This document shows, in pieces, positions 1-10,147 of a stretch of 64,000 nucleotides of DNA. Location of the stretch: contig NZ_CP093340.1 of assembly GCF_022637415.1 (NCBI RefSeq), positions 930,001 through 994,000 on the forward strand, given 5' to 3'. Under the pieces are notes generated by a model. It was not told the origin of the DNA, searched no databases, and saw only the letters and a program-made list of their open reading frames with translations. The position numbers and the translations under genes were made by a program. Positions within the stretch are counted from its first letter, which is position 1; every line of letters begins with the position of its first letter. Origin of the DNA: Luteimonas sp. S4-F44. GTDB taxonomy: Bacteria; Pseudomonadota; Gammaproteobacteria; Xanthomonadales; Xanthomonadaceae.

Positions 1-46
1 AGTGGGGGCGGTCACGGCGGCCGTCGCGAAGCGGAAAGGACCGGGG

Positions 47-55
47 ATTCTAGCA
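47..55 (-). promoter_or_regulatory. Possible extended -10 element reading off the left edge
   Basis: On the minus strand this reads TGC followed by TAGAAT, an extended -10 (five of six matches to TATAAT). No good -35 lies at the usual distance. It points left, towards a gene outside the window and divergent from the DUF2066 gene. I see nothing else in positions 1-162 beyond the leader of the first gene. This is a motif match only. Confidence 0.25.
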
Positions 56-162
56 GCCGCGGCCGGCCCGCCGCGGCTGGCGCGCGGGCGCATCGCGACG
101 GACCGCTCGCGCGGTTTGTGGCACCATCGCGCGTCGATGTCCCCCGACCCAGGATCAACCGG

Positions 163-1248
163 ATGCACCGCCCGAAGCGCTCGTTGGGAATGATGGCGTG
201 GCTGTTGGCCGCCCTGCTGCTGGCCGCCGGCCAGGCGGCCGCACAGCGCGTGGAGGGCGACCGCGCCGAAGGCACCGGTCTGTACGCGGCCGAGATCCCG
301 GTGCGCAGCCAGAACGAGAACGAGCGCACCGCGGGCTTCTCGCGCGCGCTGGCCCAGGTGCTGGGCAAACTGTCGGGCGACCGCGGGGTCGCCCAGCGGC
401 CGGGCGTGTCGCAGGAGCTGCGGCGCGCAGAACAGTATGTGGAGGGCTACGATTACCGCCAGGACGAGGGCGTGTCCTCACGCGGCTCGCCGACCTTCAC
501 CACGACCCTGGTGGTGCGCTTCCGTCCCGAGGACGTCGATGGCGTGGCCGCCGCGCTCGGCCTGCCGGTGTGGCCCGATCCGCGGCCCAAGCCGGTGCTG
601 TGGCTGGCGATCGACGACGGCTCCGGGCCGCGTCTGGTCGGCCTGCAGCAGAACAACGTCGCCAGGCCAGTGCTTCAGCGCGCGATCGAGCGCGGCTACC
701 GGCTAGGTCTTCCTGGCGGCAGCGCCGCCGAGCAGGCCGCCGTCGGCGCGATCTGGCGGGGCGATACCGCCGCGATCGCGCGCATCTCGGCGCGCTACAA
801 CCCGCCGATGCAGCTGGTCGGCAAGCTCTATCGCGACGGCAGCGGCTGGAAGGCCGACTGGATCTTCGTCGACGGCGGCCGGGTGCTGGCGCGCTGGAGC
901 GAAACCGGCGACGACGCCCGGCGGATCCTGCCGAGCGGCGCCGACGGTGCCGCCGATGCGCTGACCCGCCGCTACGCCAAGGCGAGCCCCGCGGGCACGC
1001 CCTCGACCGAGACGGTCCTGTTCACCGGCATCAACAGCAGCGCGGACTTCATCCGCCTGTCGGCGCAGTTGCAGCGCATGTCGGTGGTCCGTGCGATCCG
1101 CCCGGTGCGTGCGACCCCGCGCGGGCTGGAGGTCCAGCTCGACCTGCTGACCGGACTAAGCGGATTCCGCCGCATGGCCGACGAGAATGTGCTGGTCGAA
1201 GCCGACGGCGCCCCCGAGGGCGTGACCCCCACCTTCCACCTGCGCTGA
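163..1248 (+). CDS. DUF2066 domain-containing exported protein
   Basis: 361 residues of unknown function. Residues 1-27 form a signal peptide (basic MHRPKR start, Leu/Ala-rich core, AAA end before QRVEG), so the protein is probably periplasmic. The rest matches my memory of the DUF2066 family, found in gammaproteobacteria next to an AI-2E permease and hda, as here. The frame is open from a GTG at 118, but the ATG at 163 has an AGGA eight bases upstream and puts the signal peptide at the N-terminus; an ATG at 190 is also possible. The next gene starts 17 bases after the stop, so the two are probably co-transcribed. No catalytic motif is evident. Confidence 0.8.
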   Translation: MHRPKRSLGMMAWLLAALLLAAGQAAAQRVEGDRAEGTGLYAAEIPVRSQNENERTAGFSRALAQVLGKLSGDRGVAQRPGVSQELRRAEQYVEGYDYRQDEGVSSRGSPTFTTTLVVRFRPEDVDGVAAALGLPVWPDPRPKPVLWLAIDDGSGPRLVGLQQNNVARPVLQRAIERGYRLGLPGGSAAEQAAVGAIWRGDTAAIARISARYNPPMQLVGKLYRDGSGWKADWIFVDGGRVLARWSETGDDARRILPSGADGAADALTRRYAKASPAGTPSTETVLFTGINSSADFIRLSAQLQRMSVVRAIRPVRATPRGLEVQLDLLTGLSGFRRMADENVLVEADGAPEGVTPTFHLR

Positions 1249-1264
1249 TCGTCCCAGGACCGCC

Positions 1265-2443
1265 ATGACCGAGCACGATCCCGCGAACGCCGACATCGCG
1301 CGTTTTCTCCGGCGCCTACAGTGGGGGTTGGTTCTCGTCGTGGTCGCCTGGGTGATCGGGCAACTGGGGCCGGTGCTCACGCCGTTCGTGCTGGCCGCGC
1401 TGCTGGGCTGGCTCGGCGACCCGCTCGTCGACCGCATCGAGCGTCGTGGCCATTCGCGTACGCTGGCCGTCTCGTTGGTCTTCGCGCTGATGACGTTGCT
1501 GCTGGCGCTGGTGCTGATCATCCTGGTGCCGATGATCGAGCGGCAGATCGTCACGCTCGTCGACAGCCTGCCGGCCTACCGCGACTGGATCATCGGGACC
1601 GCGCTGCCGTGGATCGAGCAGCGCACCGGCTACGAGGTCGTCGCCTGGCTCGACACCGACCGGCTGATCCAACTGGTCCGCGAGCACTGGCAACAGGCCG
1701 GCGGCATCGCCGCGGCGGTGCTGGGCTATCTGTCGCGCTCGGGCTTCGCGCTGCTGGCGGTGGTGATCAACCTGGTGCTGGTGCCGATCCTGACCTTCTA
1801 CTTCATGCGCGATTGGGACCTGCTGGTTGAGCGTTGTGCGTCGCTGGTGCCGCGCGATCACATCGGCACCGCCACCCGGCTGGCGCGCGAGACCAGCGAC
1901 TCGCTCGGTGGCTTCCTGCGCGGGCAGTTCCTGGTGATGCTGGGGCAGGGCGCGATCTATGCGGTCGGCATGTCGCTGGTCGGCCTGCGCCTGGGTCTGC
2001 TGATCGGCATGATCGCAGGCCTGATCAGCTTCATCCCGTATCTGGGCGCGACGGTCGGCATTCTGATGGCGCTGATTGCCGCGATCGTCCAGGTGCAGGG
2101 CTTCGACTGGACGCTGCTGATCCTGATCGGCGTTGTGTTCACGATCGGCCAGCTCGTCGAAAGTTACGTGCTGACCCCGCGTCTGGTCGGCGACCGCATC
2201 GGCCTGCATCCGGCCGCGGTGATCTTCGCGGTGCTCGCCGGCGGACAACTGTTCGGGTTCCTGGGCATGCTGCTGGCGCTGCCGATGGCAGCGGTTGCCA
2301 ATGTGCTGTTGCGCTACGCGCACGAGCGCTACACCCAGAGCAAGCTCTACGCGGGCGACAAGCCGACGATCGCGCTGTCGGGCCGCACGCTCGTCGTACC
2401 CGCCGACGGTCGCACCGATGAGCCGGTCGATCCGACGCGATGA
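1265..2443 (+). CDS. AI-2E family transporter (PerM-like permease)
   Basis: 392-residue inner-membrane protein. Several long hydrophobic segments are visible: residues about 18-45, 60-85, 155-180, and a series from 215 to 350. The segment around LISFIPYLGATVGI is the most conserved signature of the AI-2E/PerM/UPF0118 family. Members move small solutes or autoinducers or act in sodium/proton exchange, and the substrate cannot be told from sequence. Its last codons overlap the ATG of hda (ATGA), which implies translational coupling. The hydrophilic tail (about 355-392) is typical of the family. Confidence 0.88.
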   Translation: MTEHDPANADIARFLRRLQWGLVLVVVAWVIGQLGPVLTPFVLAALLGWLGDPLVDRIERRGHSRTLAVSLVFALMTLLLALVLIILVPMIERQIVTLVDSLPAYRDWIIGTALPWIEQRTGYEVVAWLDTDRLIQLVREHWQQAGGIAAAVLGYLSRSGFALLAVVINLVLVPILTFYFMRDWDLLVERCASLVPRDHIGTATRLARETSDSLGGFLRGQFLVMLGQGAIYAVGMSLVGLRLGLLIGMIAGLISFIPYLGATVGILMALIAAIVQVQGFDWTLLILIGVVFTIGQLVESYVLTPRLVGDRIGLHPAAVIFAVLAGGQLFGFLGMLLALPMAAVANVLLRYAHERYTQSKLYAGDKPTIALSGRTLVVPADGRTDEPVDPTR

Positions 2444-3144
2444 GTGCACCGTCACCGCAATTGCCGCTGGCGCTGCGCTATCCGCCAGACCAGCGGCTGG
2501 ACACATTCGTCGCCGACGACCCGGCGTTGTTGCCGCAGCTGCATGATTTCGCGCTCGCCGGCGCGCGGCGTGCGCTGTACGTGGCCGGCCCGGCCGGCAC
2601 CGGCAAGACCCACCTGGCGATCGCGCTGTGCGCGCAGGCCGAACAGCTGGGGCGCAGCGCCGTCTACCTGCCGTTGCGCAGCCTGGCCGGGCGCGTGCGC
2701 GCAGCGGCCGAGGCGCTGCAGGGCCACGATCTGGTCGCGGTCGACGGCCTGGACGCAATCGCCGGCGACAGGGACGACGAGGTGGCGCTGTTCGACCTGC
2801 ACAACCGGCTGCACGACGCCGGCCGCAGCGTGTTCTACACCGCCGACCAGCCGCCCGAAGCACTGGCGCTGACCTTGCCCGACCTGCGCTCTCGCCTCAG
2901 CCAGAGTGTGCGCGTGGCACTGGCGCCACTCGACGACACGGGCCGGCACGCGTTGCTGCGCCTGCGTGCCGAACGTCGCGGCCTGCAGGTGGATGCGGCG
3001 ACCATCGACTGGCTGCTGCGCCGGGTCGACCGCGACCTGCCGGCGCTGACCGCGCTGCTCGATCGGCTCGACCGGGCCTCCTTGGCCTCGCAGCGGCGGC
3101 TCACCGTGCCGTTCGTGCGTCAGGTGCTGGCCGAAGCCTCGTAG
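2440..3144 (+). CDS. hda: DnaA regulatory inactivator Hda
   Basis: 234-residue DnaA-like AAA+ protein that, with the DNA-loaded sliding clamp, stimulates ATP hydrolysis by DnaA and so limits re-initiation. Visible motifs are an N-terminal clamp-binding QLPL (7-10, compare QLSLPL in the E. coli protein), a Walker A GPAGTGKT (50-57) and a Walker B-like VDGLD (101-105). It lacks the DnaA C-terminal DNA-binding domain, and its length fits Hda. The start overlaps the permease stop by four bases. It converges with moaB, with 19 bases between the two stops. Confidence 0.92.
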   Translation: MSAPSPQLPLALRYPPDQRLDTFVADDPALLPQLHDFALAGARRALYVAGPAGTGKTHLAIALCAQAEQLGRSAVYLPLRSLAGRVRAAAEALQGHDLVAVDGLDAIAGDRDDEVALFDLHNRLHDAGRSVFYTADQPPEALALTLPDLRSRLSQSVRVALAPLDDTGRHALLRLRAERRGLQVDAATIDWLLRRVDRDLPALTALLDRLDRASLASQRRLTVPFVRQVLAEAS

Positions 3145-3163
3145 CGGCGGTGGCCGCGCGCCG

Positions 3164-3682
3164 TCATTCCTTCAGGCGCGGACGGATCGTCGCCAGGTTG
3201 CAGGGTCGGGTGGTCGAATCGAGCTGGTGACGGATGATCCGCTCCCACGCGGTCGTGCAGGCCGAGGTCGAACCAGGCAGGGCAAAGACGAAGGTCGCGT
3301 TCGCCAGGCCGGCGAATGCGCGCGACTGCAGCGACGAGGTGCCGATCTCCTCGAACGACACCGCGCGGAACAGTTCGCCGAAGCCCGGCATCTCCTTGTC
3401 GAGCAGGGGCAGCAGCGCCTCGGGCGTCGAATCGCGGCCGGTGAAACCGGTGCCGCCGGTGACCAGGATGCCGTCAACCTCGGGATCGGCGATCCAGCGC
3501 GAGACCAGCGCGCGCATCGCATAGCGGTCATCGGGCAACAGCGCACGCTCGGCGACGCGGTGGCCGTCGGCGCGCAGCGCTTCGGCGAGATAGTCGCCGG
3601 ACGTGTCGTTGGCGGCCGTGCGGGTATCGGAGACCGTCAGCACGCAGATGGACAGCGGGATACGTTCGTTCAGTGCGCTCAT
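3164..3682 (-). CDS. moaB: Molybdenum cofactor biosynthesis protein B
   Basis: 172-residue MoaB/Mog-family protein, thought to adenylylate molybdopterin before molybdenum insertion. SDTR (18-21), TGGTG (75-79) followed by GRD (82-84), and a Pro-Gly-Ser segment near the C-terminus (FALPGSTSA) form the MPT-binding fold. The length matches E. coli MoaB. No other molybdenum cofactor gene lies in the window, so it seems to stand alone. Other MoaB/MogA paralogues have nearly the same motifs, so the exact subfamily is less certain than the family. Confidence 0.88.
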   Translation of the reverse strand: MSALNERIPLSICVLTVSDTRTAANDTSGDYLAEALRADGHRVAERALLPDDRYAMRALVSRWIADPEVDGILVTGGTGFTGRDSTPEALLPLLDKEMPGFGELFRAVSFEEIGTSSLQSRAFAGLANATFVFALPGSTSACTTAWERIIRHQLDSTTRPCNLATIRPRLKE

Positions 3683-3922
3683 GCGGTCAGATTACCACCG
3701 GTGCCTGCACCTCCCCGAAGCATTCGTCGGTTCGAGTGCGGTTGGAATCGCGATACGAGGCGACAGGGTGACTTGCCATGAGCAGGTGCGCAGCAGCCGT
3801 CGAGGCCATGTGCATCAGTATTTTCCTATACGCAATGAAGGAGAATTCTGACGGCGTGTGTGCGGTGTATCCGCGATGGTTGGCCTCGCGAGCCATCCGG
3901 CTCGCTTGCATGGAGGAACATC

Positions 3923-4144
3923 ATGAAGAAACTGGGTCTGCGATTCGCCCTCGTGTGTGCGGTCGCCGTTGCGGCGTCGGGTAGCGCAAACGCGCTCGAG
4001 GGCACGCCGTGCACGGAGGGTCAGGAGAACGCATACGTGCAGACCGGGATGTACGGCTACAAGGTCTATCAGTGTTTGGGCGTGTGGACCTATCTTTACG
4101 AATGCGATGAATCCGGCTACTGCTTCATCGGCAGTCCCGGCTGA
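3923..4144 (+). CDS. Small exported cysteine- and tyrosine-rich protein, function unknown
   Basis: 73 residues that I do not recognise. Residues 1-24 are a clear signal peptide (MKKLGLRF, hydrophobic core, ANA end). The mature part is about 49 residues with four cysteines, allowing two disulfides, and many aromatic residues (YVQTGMYGYKVYQ, WTYLYE). The ATG at 3923 has a near-ideal GGAGGA five bases upstream. Further in-frame open sequence upstream (from 3860) lacks a ribosome binding site. The preceding 240-base spacer (3683-3922) is more AT-rich than its surroundings and holds no other gene I can support. A hairpin follows the stop. It could be a small secreted or envelope protein, a toxin-like peptide or an inhibitor. 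Confidence 0.7.
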   Translation: MKKLGLRFALVCAVAVAASGSANALEGTPCTEGQENAYVQTGMYGYKVYQCLGVWTYLYECDESGYCFIGSPG

Positions 4145-4163
4145 CGCGGTGGCTTGAAACCCG

Positions 4164-4186
4164 GGGCTCTGACTCCGTCAGAGCCC
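4164..4186 (+). terminator. Stem-loop terminator after the small exported protein
   Basis: GGGCTCTGA pairs with TCAGAGCCC (9 bp, extendable to 10) around a short loop. No T-run follows, so it may act as a weak terminator or a stabilising 3' end. It lies between the stop of the small protein and the convergent prfA stop. Confidence 0.5.
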
Positions 4187-4249
4187 ATCAACTGAGCGCG
4201 CGAGCGATGAGCAGCGTCGCTCAGGCGGCTCGGCAAGGCTCGCGCACGC

Positions 4250-5338
4250 TCACTGCGCGGTGAGCTGCGCCAACGCGTCGGCCTGGTGTTCCTGCGACAA
4301 CCGGTCGACGAGCGGCTCGAGTTGGCCCTCGAGCACGTTGGGCAGGTCGTAGAGGGTCAGGCCATCGACCCGGTGGTCGGTGATCCGGCCCTGCGGGTAG
4401 TTGTAGGTGCGGATGCGCTGGCTGCGGTCACCGCTGCCGACCTGCAGCCGGCGGATCTGCGCCGTCGCAGCCGCACGGCGTTCGGCCTCGGCCTCGGCCA
4501 GCATCGCGCGCAGCCGCTTCATCGCTTTGTCGCGGTTGGCGTGCTGGCTGCGCTCGGTCTGCGACTCGACGACGGTACCGGTGGGCACGTGGGTGATGCG
4601 GATCGCCGAGTCGGTCTTGTTGACGTGCTGGCCGCCAGCACCCGAGGAGCGGAAGGTGTCGACTTTGAGGTCGGTCGGATTGAGCACGATGTCAGCGGCC
4701 TCATCCTCGATCGGGATGATCGCCACGGTTGCCGCCGAGGTGTGGATGCGCCCCTGCGATTCGGTCTCGGGCACGCGCTGCACGCGATGGGTGCCCGACT
4801 CGAACTTCAACCGCGCGTAGGCGCCGGCGCCCTCCACGCTGGCGACGATCTCGCGGAAGCCGCCATGTTCGCCGGGGTTAGCCGATTCGACCTCGACCCG
4901 CCAGCCGTTGCGCTCGGCGAAGCGCTGGTACATCCGGAACAGGTCGCCAGCGAAGATCGCGGCTTCGTCGCCGCCGGTGCCGGCGCGGATCTCCAGGTAC
5001 AGGCCGCCCTCGTCGCGGGCGTCGCGCGGGATCAGCAGCGCCAACAGTTCGGCCTCGAGCGCCTCGAGTCGCGCGGTCGCCGCGGCGATCTCTTCTTGGG
5101 CGAGTTCGCGCAGGTCGGCGTCGTCGAGCATCGCGCGTGCGGCGGCGAGGTCGGCATGGACGGCCCGTTCCTGCGCCAGCGCTGCCGACAATGGTTCGAG
5201 CTGGGCGAACTCGCGCGATAGCGCACGGTAACGGCCCTGGTCGGCGACCGTGGCCGGGTCGGAGAGCAGGCGTTCGACCTCGTCGCGACGCTCGGCCAGG
5301 GCCTCGAGCTTAACGCGCAGGGTCGGCAGCATCGGCAT
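4250..5338 (-). CDS. prfA: Peptide chain release factor 1
   Basis: 362-residue class I release factor that recognises UAG and UAA and triggers peptidyl-tRNA hydrolysis. The catalytic GGQ is at 235-237 (GAGGQHVN) and the codon-reading PxT tripeptide is PET (190-192), where E. coli RF1 has PAT. The Gln of GGQ is normally methylated by PrmC, not encoded here. It follows hemA on the minus strand, with the start inside the hemA 3' end (29-base overlap), the usual hemA-prfA pairing. A second ATG two codons in (5332) has a better spaced GGA and could be the real start. Confidence 0.95.
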   Translation of the reverse strand: MPMLPTLRVKLEALAERRDEVERLLSDPATVADQGRYRALSREFAQLEPLSAALAQERAVHADLAAARAMLDDADLRELAQEEIAAATARLEALEAELLALLIPRDARDEGGLYLEIRAGTGGDEAAIFAGDLFRMYQRFAERNGWRVEVESANPGEHGGFREIVASVEGAGAYARLKFESGTHRVQRVPETESQGRIHTSAATVAIIPIEDEAADIVLNPTDLKVDTFRSSGAGGQHVNKTDSAIRITHVPTGTVVESQTERSQHANRDKAMKRLRAMLAEAEAERRAAATAQIRRLQVGSGDRSQRIRTYNYPQGRITDHRVDGLTLYDLPNVLEGQLEPLVDRLSQEHQADALAQLTAQ

Positions 5339-6608
5339 CGGTCCGAGCGGGCGCGGGTGGCAGCAGCCGGTCGAGGCTGTCGGCCAGCGCGTCGTCGCCG
5401 CGCAGCGCGGCTTCGCGCAGCGCGGCGGTAGGCAGGTGCAGCAGCCGGTTGGTCAGGGTGTGCGCGAGCAGTTCGAGCACCGCCTCGGCGGACTGGCCGG
5501 CCGCCAGTTGCTGGCGCGCGCGCGTCAGCGATTCGCTGCGGATCGCGTCGCCGTGCGCGCGCAGTCGCTTGACCGGGGCCAGGCGCGCGCTCGCCGCGCG
5601 GGTTTCGCCGTAGCGGCTGACCTGCAGATCGATGATCGCCTCGGCATCGCTCGCGGCCTCGCGCCGGCTGCGCCGGTTGTCGTCGAGCGTGCGCTCGAGG
5701 TCGTCGACGGTGTACAGGAACACGTCGCGCAGCTCGGCGACGTCGGGTGCGATGTCGCGCGGGACTGCGAGGTCCATCAGCAGCATCGGACGGTGCTTGC
5801 GCGCGGACAGCGCGGCGGCGACCTGCGGCCGGGTCAGTACCGGTTCGCGGCTGGCGGTGGCCGAGAACACGATGTCGGCCAGGAACAGATGCCGGTCGAT
5901 CTCGTCGAGCGGCAGCGCGATGCCGCCGTGCCGCGCCGCCAGTTCCTGGGCGTGGGCATAGGTGCGGTTGGCGACCAGCAGCCGCTTGACCTTGGCCTGC
6001 GCCAGGTGCCGCGCGGCCAGTTCGATGGTCTCGCCGGCGCCGATCAGCAGCACGGCCGAATCGGAGGGCCGCGCGAACGACTCCTGTGCGAGCCGCACGG
6101 CGAGCGAGGCGACCGACACCGGGCTGTTGCCGATCCGGGTCTCGCTGCGCGCCCGCTTGGCGGTCACGAACGCGTGCTGGAACACGCGGTCGAGTTCGCC
6201 GCCCAGCGTGCCGGCGCTGCGCGCGGTCGCCCAGGCCTGTTTGACCTGGCCGAGGATCTGCGGCTCTCCGAGCACCAGCGAGTCCAGCCCGGTCGCCACC
6301 CGGAACAGATGACGCACCGCATCGTCGTCGCGATGGCGGTAGAGATAGGCGTCGAGCGAACCGCCGCCGGTGCCGCCGTCCTGGTCGGGATGGGCGGCCA
6401 GCCAGTGCGCCAGCGCGCTGCCGTCGTCATCGGCCACCGCGTAGAGCTCTGTGCGGTTGCAGGTCGACAGCAGCGCGACCTCGCGCACCTGCGGCAGCGA
6501 CTTGAGTTCGGCCAGCGCCGTCTGCAGCGCATCCCCGGAGAACGCGACGCGCTCGCGCAGGGCGACCGGCGCGGTCTGGTGGTTGATGCCGAGGGCGTAC
6601 AGACTCAT
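5310..6608 (-). CDS. hemA: Glutamyl-tRNA reductase
   Basis: 432 residues. It reduces glutamyl-tRNA(Glu) to glutamate-1-semialdehyde with NADPH, the first committed step of C5-pathway heme synthesis. The N-terminal catalytic domain has Cys50 in STCNRTE, the thioester-forming residue. An NADPH-binding segment (VLLIGAGET) follows in the middle, and the C-terminal part is the helical dimerisation domain. The frame runs much further upstream, but the ATG at 6608 gives the conserved [14 protein letters not shown] start. It is divergent from the TPR gene across a 93-base spacer, where a minus-strand TAAAAT (6684-6679) is a possible -10. Confidence 0.95.
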   Translation of the reverse strand: MSLYALGINHQTAPVALRERVAFSGDALQTALAELKSLPQVREVALLSTCNRTELYAVADDDGSALAHWLAAHPDQDGGTGGGSLDAYLYRHRDDDAVRHLFRVATGLDSLVLGEPQILGQVKQAWATARSAGTLGGELDRVFQHAFVTAKRARSETRIGNSPVSVASLAVRLAQESFARPSDSAVLLIGAGETIELAARHLAQAKVKRLLVANRTYAHAQELAARHGGIALPLDEIDRHLFLADIVFSATASREPVLTRPQVAAALSARKHRPMLLMDLAVPRDIAPDVAELRDVFLYTVDDLERTLDDNRRSRREAASDAEAIIDLQVSRYGETRAASARLAPVKRLRAHGDAIRSESLTRARQQLAAGQSAEAVLELLAHTLTNRLLHLPTAALREAALRGDDALADSLDRLLPPAPARTDADAADPAR

Positions 6609-6701
6609 GGGCTGGCGGGCTCTCCCGGGATGGCTCATCCCGTTCAGGCGCTTGCGATAAGCTTCCGGTGAAGCGCCCATTTTACGGCCCGGTTGCCCCA
6701 G

Positions 6702-8396
6702 ATGCCCGTTTTCGATTCCATTCCGGTCGCCCGAGTGCGCGCGGCCCTGCTGGTGCCGTTGCTCGGCGTCGCCTGCGCGGTGCAGGCGCAGCCCGCGGTC
6801 GAGGCCGCCGACCCGCTCAGGCGCGATGTGCTCGGCGCCACATTGGCCGGGGAGTTTGCGGTGCAGGCCGGGCGTCTGGACGAGGCCGCTAACTGGTACC
6901 TGGACGCGGCCCGTCATTCCGACGGCGATGCCGGCCTGGCCGAGCGGGCGACCCGCATCGCGCTGCTCGCTGGCGACGACCGCCGCGCGGGCCAGGCGTT
7001 GGACCTGTGGCGTCGTCATGCGCCCGAGTCGCTGCCGATGCGCGCTGCAGAGGCGACACTGTCGCTGCGCAATGGACGCGATCGCGCCGCGCGCCGCCAG
7101 CTCGAAGCGTTGCTGCGCAGTGGCGATCCGACCGGCTGGCGGCATGCCTTCACGGTGCTGTCGGGCGGCGGTCGCGACCCGCGGCAGGCGGCGCGCCTGC
7201 TCGAGCGGATCGTCGCCGACGGCGCGATTCCCGACGAATTGCAGGCGTGGATGGCCTTCGGTGGCCTGGCCCAGCGCCTCGATCGCCCGGACCTGACCGA
7301 GCGCGTGCTCGACAACATCGTGGCGCGCTTCCCCGGCGAACCGCGGGTCGCGCTGCTGCGGGCCAGCCAACTGCGCGAATCGGGTCGCCTCGACGAGGCC
7401 CGCGCGGCGCTGGCGGCGATGGCCGAGGCGGCGCTGGCCGCGCCCGACCTGCGTCTGGCGATCGCGGGTGAGTACGAGGCGATGGGCGATCTCGACGCCG
7501 CCGAGGCCACGCTGGCCAACGGGCCACAGGACGGCCGCACCTACGTGCTGCGCGCCTCGCTATTGGCCCGGGCCGAGAACAAGGCCGCGCTCGCGGCGCT
7601 GTACGACGAGGTCAAGGCGGTGGCGCTGGCGCCCAATCCCGCGCAGCGCCTGCTGCTGGGACAGATGGCCGAGTACCTCGAACAGTACGACGAGGCGCTG
7701 GAGTGGTACGACGCGGTGCCGGGCGGCGAAGAACGCTTCCAGGCCAGGCTGCGCGGCGCCCGGGTGCTGCACGAACTGGGGCGTCACGACGAGGCCTGGG
7801 CGCGCTTGCGCGCACTGCAGGCCGACGGGACCGCTGATGACGAATTCCGCCGCAGTGCCTACCTGCTGGAGGCCGAGCTGCGCCGGTCGGCCGATGATCC
7901 GGCCGAGCTCGACACCTACAACCGCGGGTTGTCGGCGATGCCCGACGACCCGGCGCTGCTCTACGCGCGCGCGTTGATGTGGGAGCGCCGCGACGACATT
8001 CCGCGCGCCGAGGCCGACCTGCGCCGGCTGCTGGTCGCCGAGCCGGAGAACGTGGCCGCGCTCAATGCGCTGGGTTACACGCTGGCCGACCGCACCACCC
8101 GTTATACCGAGGCGCTGGAGCTGATCGACCGCGCGCGCGTGGCCGAGCCCGACAATGCCGCGATCGTCGACAGTTACGGTTGGGTGCTGCACCGGCTGGG
8201 CCGCAATGCCGAGGCGCTGGTGGAGCTCCGCCGGGCTTATTCGATGATGAGAGACGCGGAAGTCGCTGCGCACATCGCCCAGGTGTTGTGGGCGATGGGG
8301 CGCCGCGACGAGGCGCGCAAGTACTTCGACGAGGCGCGCGCCATCGATCCGGAAAACCGGTCGCTGCTGCGTGCGCTGGAGGTCACCGGCGCATGA
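6702..8396 (+). CDS. Tetratricopeptide repeat protein, exported
   Basis: 564 residues, almost entirely helical repeats. Residues 1-29 look like a signal peptide ending VQA, suggesting a periplasmic or envelope-anchored protein. TPR-like repeats with alternating Ala/Leu/Asp-Glu pattern fill the rest; the clearest are near the C-terminus ([32 protein letters not shown]). Such proteins commonly precede lolB in gammaproteobacteria and act as scaffolds, but the partner is unknown. A TTG at 6693 is also in frame; I chose the ATG at 6702. The stop overlaps the lolB start (ATGA). Confidence 0.85.
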   Translation: MPVFDSIPVARVRAALLVPLLGVACAVQAQPAVEAADPLRRDVLGATLAGEFAVQAGRLDEAANWYLDAARHSDGDAGLAERATRIALLAGDDRRAGQALDLWRRHAPESLPMRAAEATLSLRNGRDRAARRQLEALLRSGDPTGWRHAFTVLSGGGRDPRQAARLLERIVADGAIPDELQAWMAFGGLAQRLDRPDLTERVLDNIVARFPGEPRVALLRASQLRESGRLDEARAALAAMAEAALAAPDLRLAIAGEYEAMGDLDAAEATLANGPQDGRTYVLRASLLARAENKAALAALYDEVKAVALAPNPAQRLLLGQMAEYLEQYDEALEWYDAVPGGEERFQARLRGARVLHELGRHDEAWARLRALQADGTADDEFRRSAYLLEAELRRSADDPAELDTYNRGLSAMPDDPALLYARALMWERRDDIPRAEADLRRLLVAEPENVAALNALGYTLADRTTRYTEALELIDRARVAEPDNAAIVDSYGWVLHRLGRNAEALVELRRAYSMMRDAEVAAHIAQVLWAMGRRDEARKYFDEARAIDPENRSLLRALEVTGA

Positions 8397-9070
8397 GGCG
8401 GTGGCACGGTATGGCGATGCTCGCGGCGGTGGTCACGCTGTCGGCCTGCACCAGTGTCCCGGTCCGGCCGCCTGCCGAGGTGGTGCGGCTCGATGCCGAC
8501 GCGCGGGTGGCGGCCGATGCCCGGCTCGCCGCGCGTGAAGCGGCGGTGCGCGCCCTGCCGGAGTTCGGATTCGCCGGGCGCGTGGCGATGTCCAACGGGC
8601 GCGACGGCGGCAGTGGTCGCATCGAATGGCTGCAGCAGGGTGCGCGTTACCGGGTCGTGCTCAGCGCACCGGTCACCCGCCAGAGCTGGCAACTGCAGGG
8701 CGGGCCGGACGGCGCGCGGATCGACGGCCTGGACGGTGGCCCGCACGAAAGCACCGATGTTGGGCAACTGCTGTGGGAGACCACCGGCTTCGAGATCCCG
8801 GTCGCGGCGATGGCCGCCTGGGCGGCCGGCGCGCGCGCCGACGCCGCGCTGTCGGGCGAGGCCCAGGTCGACTACGACGCCGCGGGGCACCTGGCACGGC
8901 TGCGCCAGGACGGCTGGACGATCGACTACCTGGAATGGCAGCCCGAGAGTGCCGGGGCGCTGGCGCTGCCGACCCGAGTGAATGCCGCGCGCGGCACCGC
9001 GCGGGTGCGGCTGGTGGTCGATGCCTGGACACTTCCCGACGTCGCGCCCGCAGCGCCTGTAGCACCGTGA
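8393..9070 (+). CDS. lolB: Outer-membrane lipoprotein insertion protein LolB
   Basis: 225-residue lipoprotein that takes lipoproteins from the periplasmic carrier LolA and inserts them into the outer membrane. The lipobox is LSAC with the acylated Cys at residue 19. The mature part has the LolB pattern: [18 protein letters not shown] and WTIDYLEWQ strands of the half-barrel. It overlaps the TPR gene by four bases and ispE by four bases (GTGA), so the three are probably translationally coupled. The lolB-ispE-prs order is conserved in gammaproteobacteria. Confidence 0.92.
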   Translation: MRRWHGMAMLAAVVTLSACTSVPVRPPAEVVRLDADARVAADARLAAREAAVRALPEFGFAGRVAMSNGRDGGSGRIEWLQQGARYRVVLSAPVTRQSWQLQGGPDGARIDGLDGGPHESTDVGQLLWETTGFEIPVAAMAAWAAGARADAALSGEAQVDYDAAGHLARLRQDGWTIDYLEWQPESAGALALPTRVNAARGTARVRLVVDAWTLPDVAPAAPVAP

Positions 9071-9933
9071 GCCCGCTGGACGACGCCGGCTGGTCCAGTT
9101 GGCCGGCCCCGGCCAAACTCAATCTTTTCCTGCGGATCACTGCCCGTCGCGCGGACGGCTACCACGTCCTGCAGACGGTGTTCCGGATGCTCGACTGGGG
9201 CGATACGGTGCGCCTGCGGCTCCGCGACGACGGCCTGATCCGCCGGGTGGGCCCCTCGGTGCCCGGATTGACGGAGGACGATGACCTGGTCGTGCGGGCC
9301 GCGCGCGCGCTTCAACGTGCAGCCAATTGTGCGCAAGGGGTCGATATCACCGTCGAAAAACGGATTCCGACCGGTGCAGGGCTGGGCGGTGGGTCGTCGG
9401 ATGCGGCCACCGTGCTGCGGGCGCTCGACCGACTGTGGGGCATCGATCTCGGCGAGGACCGGCTGGCCGCACTGGGCCTGACGCTGGGGGCCGATGTCCC
9501 GGTGTTCGTCCGCGGACGCAACGCCTGGGCCGAGGGCGTGGGCGAAACGCTGACGCCGGTGGCGCTCGAACCCGCCTGGTATCTGCTCGCCGACCCCGGC
9601 GTACACGTGAACACTGCGGGCTTGTTCCAGGCCCCTGAATTGACGCGAAATGCCCAGCCCGCGACAATGGTCGACTTCGTTTCAGGTGCTTCGCTCGGCA
9701 ACGCGTTCGAGCCGGTCCTGCGGCGCCGGGAGCCAGCCGTCGAGGCGGTGTTCGCCGCGCTCGCAACGGTCGGCACGCCACGTCTGACCGGGACGGGCAG
9801 CGGCTGCTTCGTCGAATTCGCGACCCGCGAATCCGCCGAGGCCGCCCAGGCGCAGGTCGCATCGCGGGTCCAGACCCGCGTCGTCGCCGGCGCCGCCCGC
9901 TCGCCGCTGCTCGAGGCACTGGACGCGATGTAA
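9067..9933 (+). CDS. ispE: 4-diphosphocytidyl-2-C-methyl-D-erythritol kinase
   Basis: 288-residue GHMP-family kinase that phosphorylates CDP-ME in the non-mevalonate isoprenoid pathway. Visible are PAPAKLNL with Lys17, the glycine-rich ATP loop [12 protein letters not shown] (101-112), GADVPVF with the catalytic Asp, and a C-terminal GTGSGCF loop. The start is GTG at 9067, inside the lolB stop. The frame is open further upstream but only as a shadow of lolB. tRNA-Gln follows 72 bases downstream. Confidence 0.95.
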   Translation: MSPLDDAGWSSWPAPAKLNLFLRITARRADGYHVLQTVFRMLDWGDTVRLRLRDDGLIRRVGPSVPGLTEDDDLVVRAARALQRAANCAQGVDITVEKRIPTGAGLGGGSSDAATVLRALDRLWGIDLGEDRLAALGLTLGADVPVFVRGRNAWAEGVGETLTPVALEPAWYLLADPGVHVNTAGLFQAPELTRNAQPATMVDFVSGASLGNAFEPVLRRREPAVEAVFAALATVGTPRLTGTGSGCFVEFATRESAEAAQAQVASRVQTRVVAGAARSPLLEALDAM

Positions 9934-10005
9934 TGGGTGATGTGGCCTTCGTGATGCCGGCTTCGACGCATCGGCAATCGCGGGTCCCCATCACCGCTCA
10001 TCCAG

Positions 10006-10081
10006 AGGGGCGTCGCCAAGTGGTTAAGGCACCGGGTTTTGATCCCGGCATTCGCAGGTTCGAATCCTGCCGCCCCTGCCA
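10006..10081 (+). tRNA. tRNA-Gln (anticodon TTG)
   Basis: 76 bases including an encoded CCA. The acceptor stem AGGGGCG (10006-10012) pairs with CGCCCCT (10071-10077), with G as the discriminator. The anticodon stem CCGGG/CCCGG encloses TTTTGAT with TTG at 10039-10041, reading CAA and, by wobble, CAG. The T-loop is TTCGAAT. It sits between ispE and prs, a placement shared with related genomes. Confidence 0.97.
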
Positions 10082-10147
10082 TCCCCGTGCGCGCGTGCGT
10101 GCGCGGTCCTTCCATCCGCTCGGTCAGAGCGACGCGGAATCTCCAAC

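Noticed and set aside
2..193. Short open frame at the left edge
   Set aside because: It crosses the DUF2066 start region in another frame and has no start signal or recognisable content.
3778..3984. Short plus-strand frame overlapping the start of the small exported protein
   Set aside because: It lacks a good ribosome binding site and conflicts with the signal-peptide frame, which has a near-ideal one.
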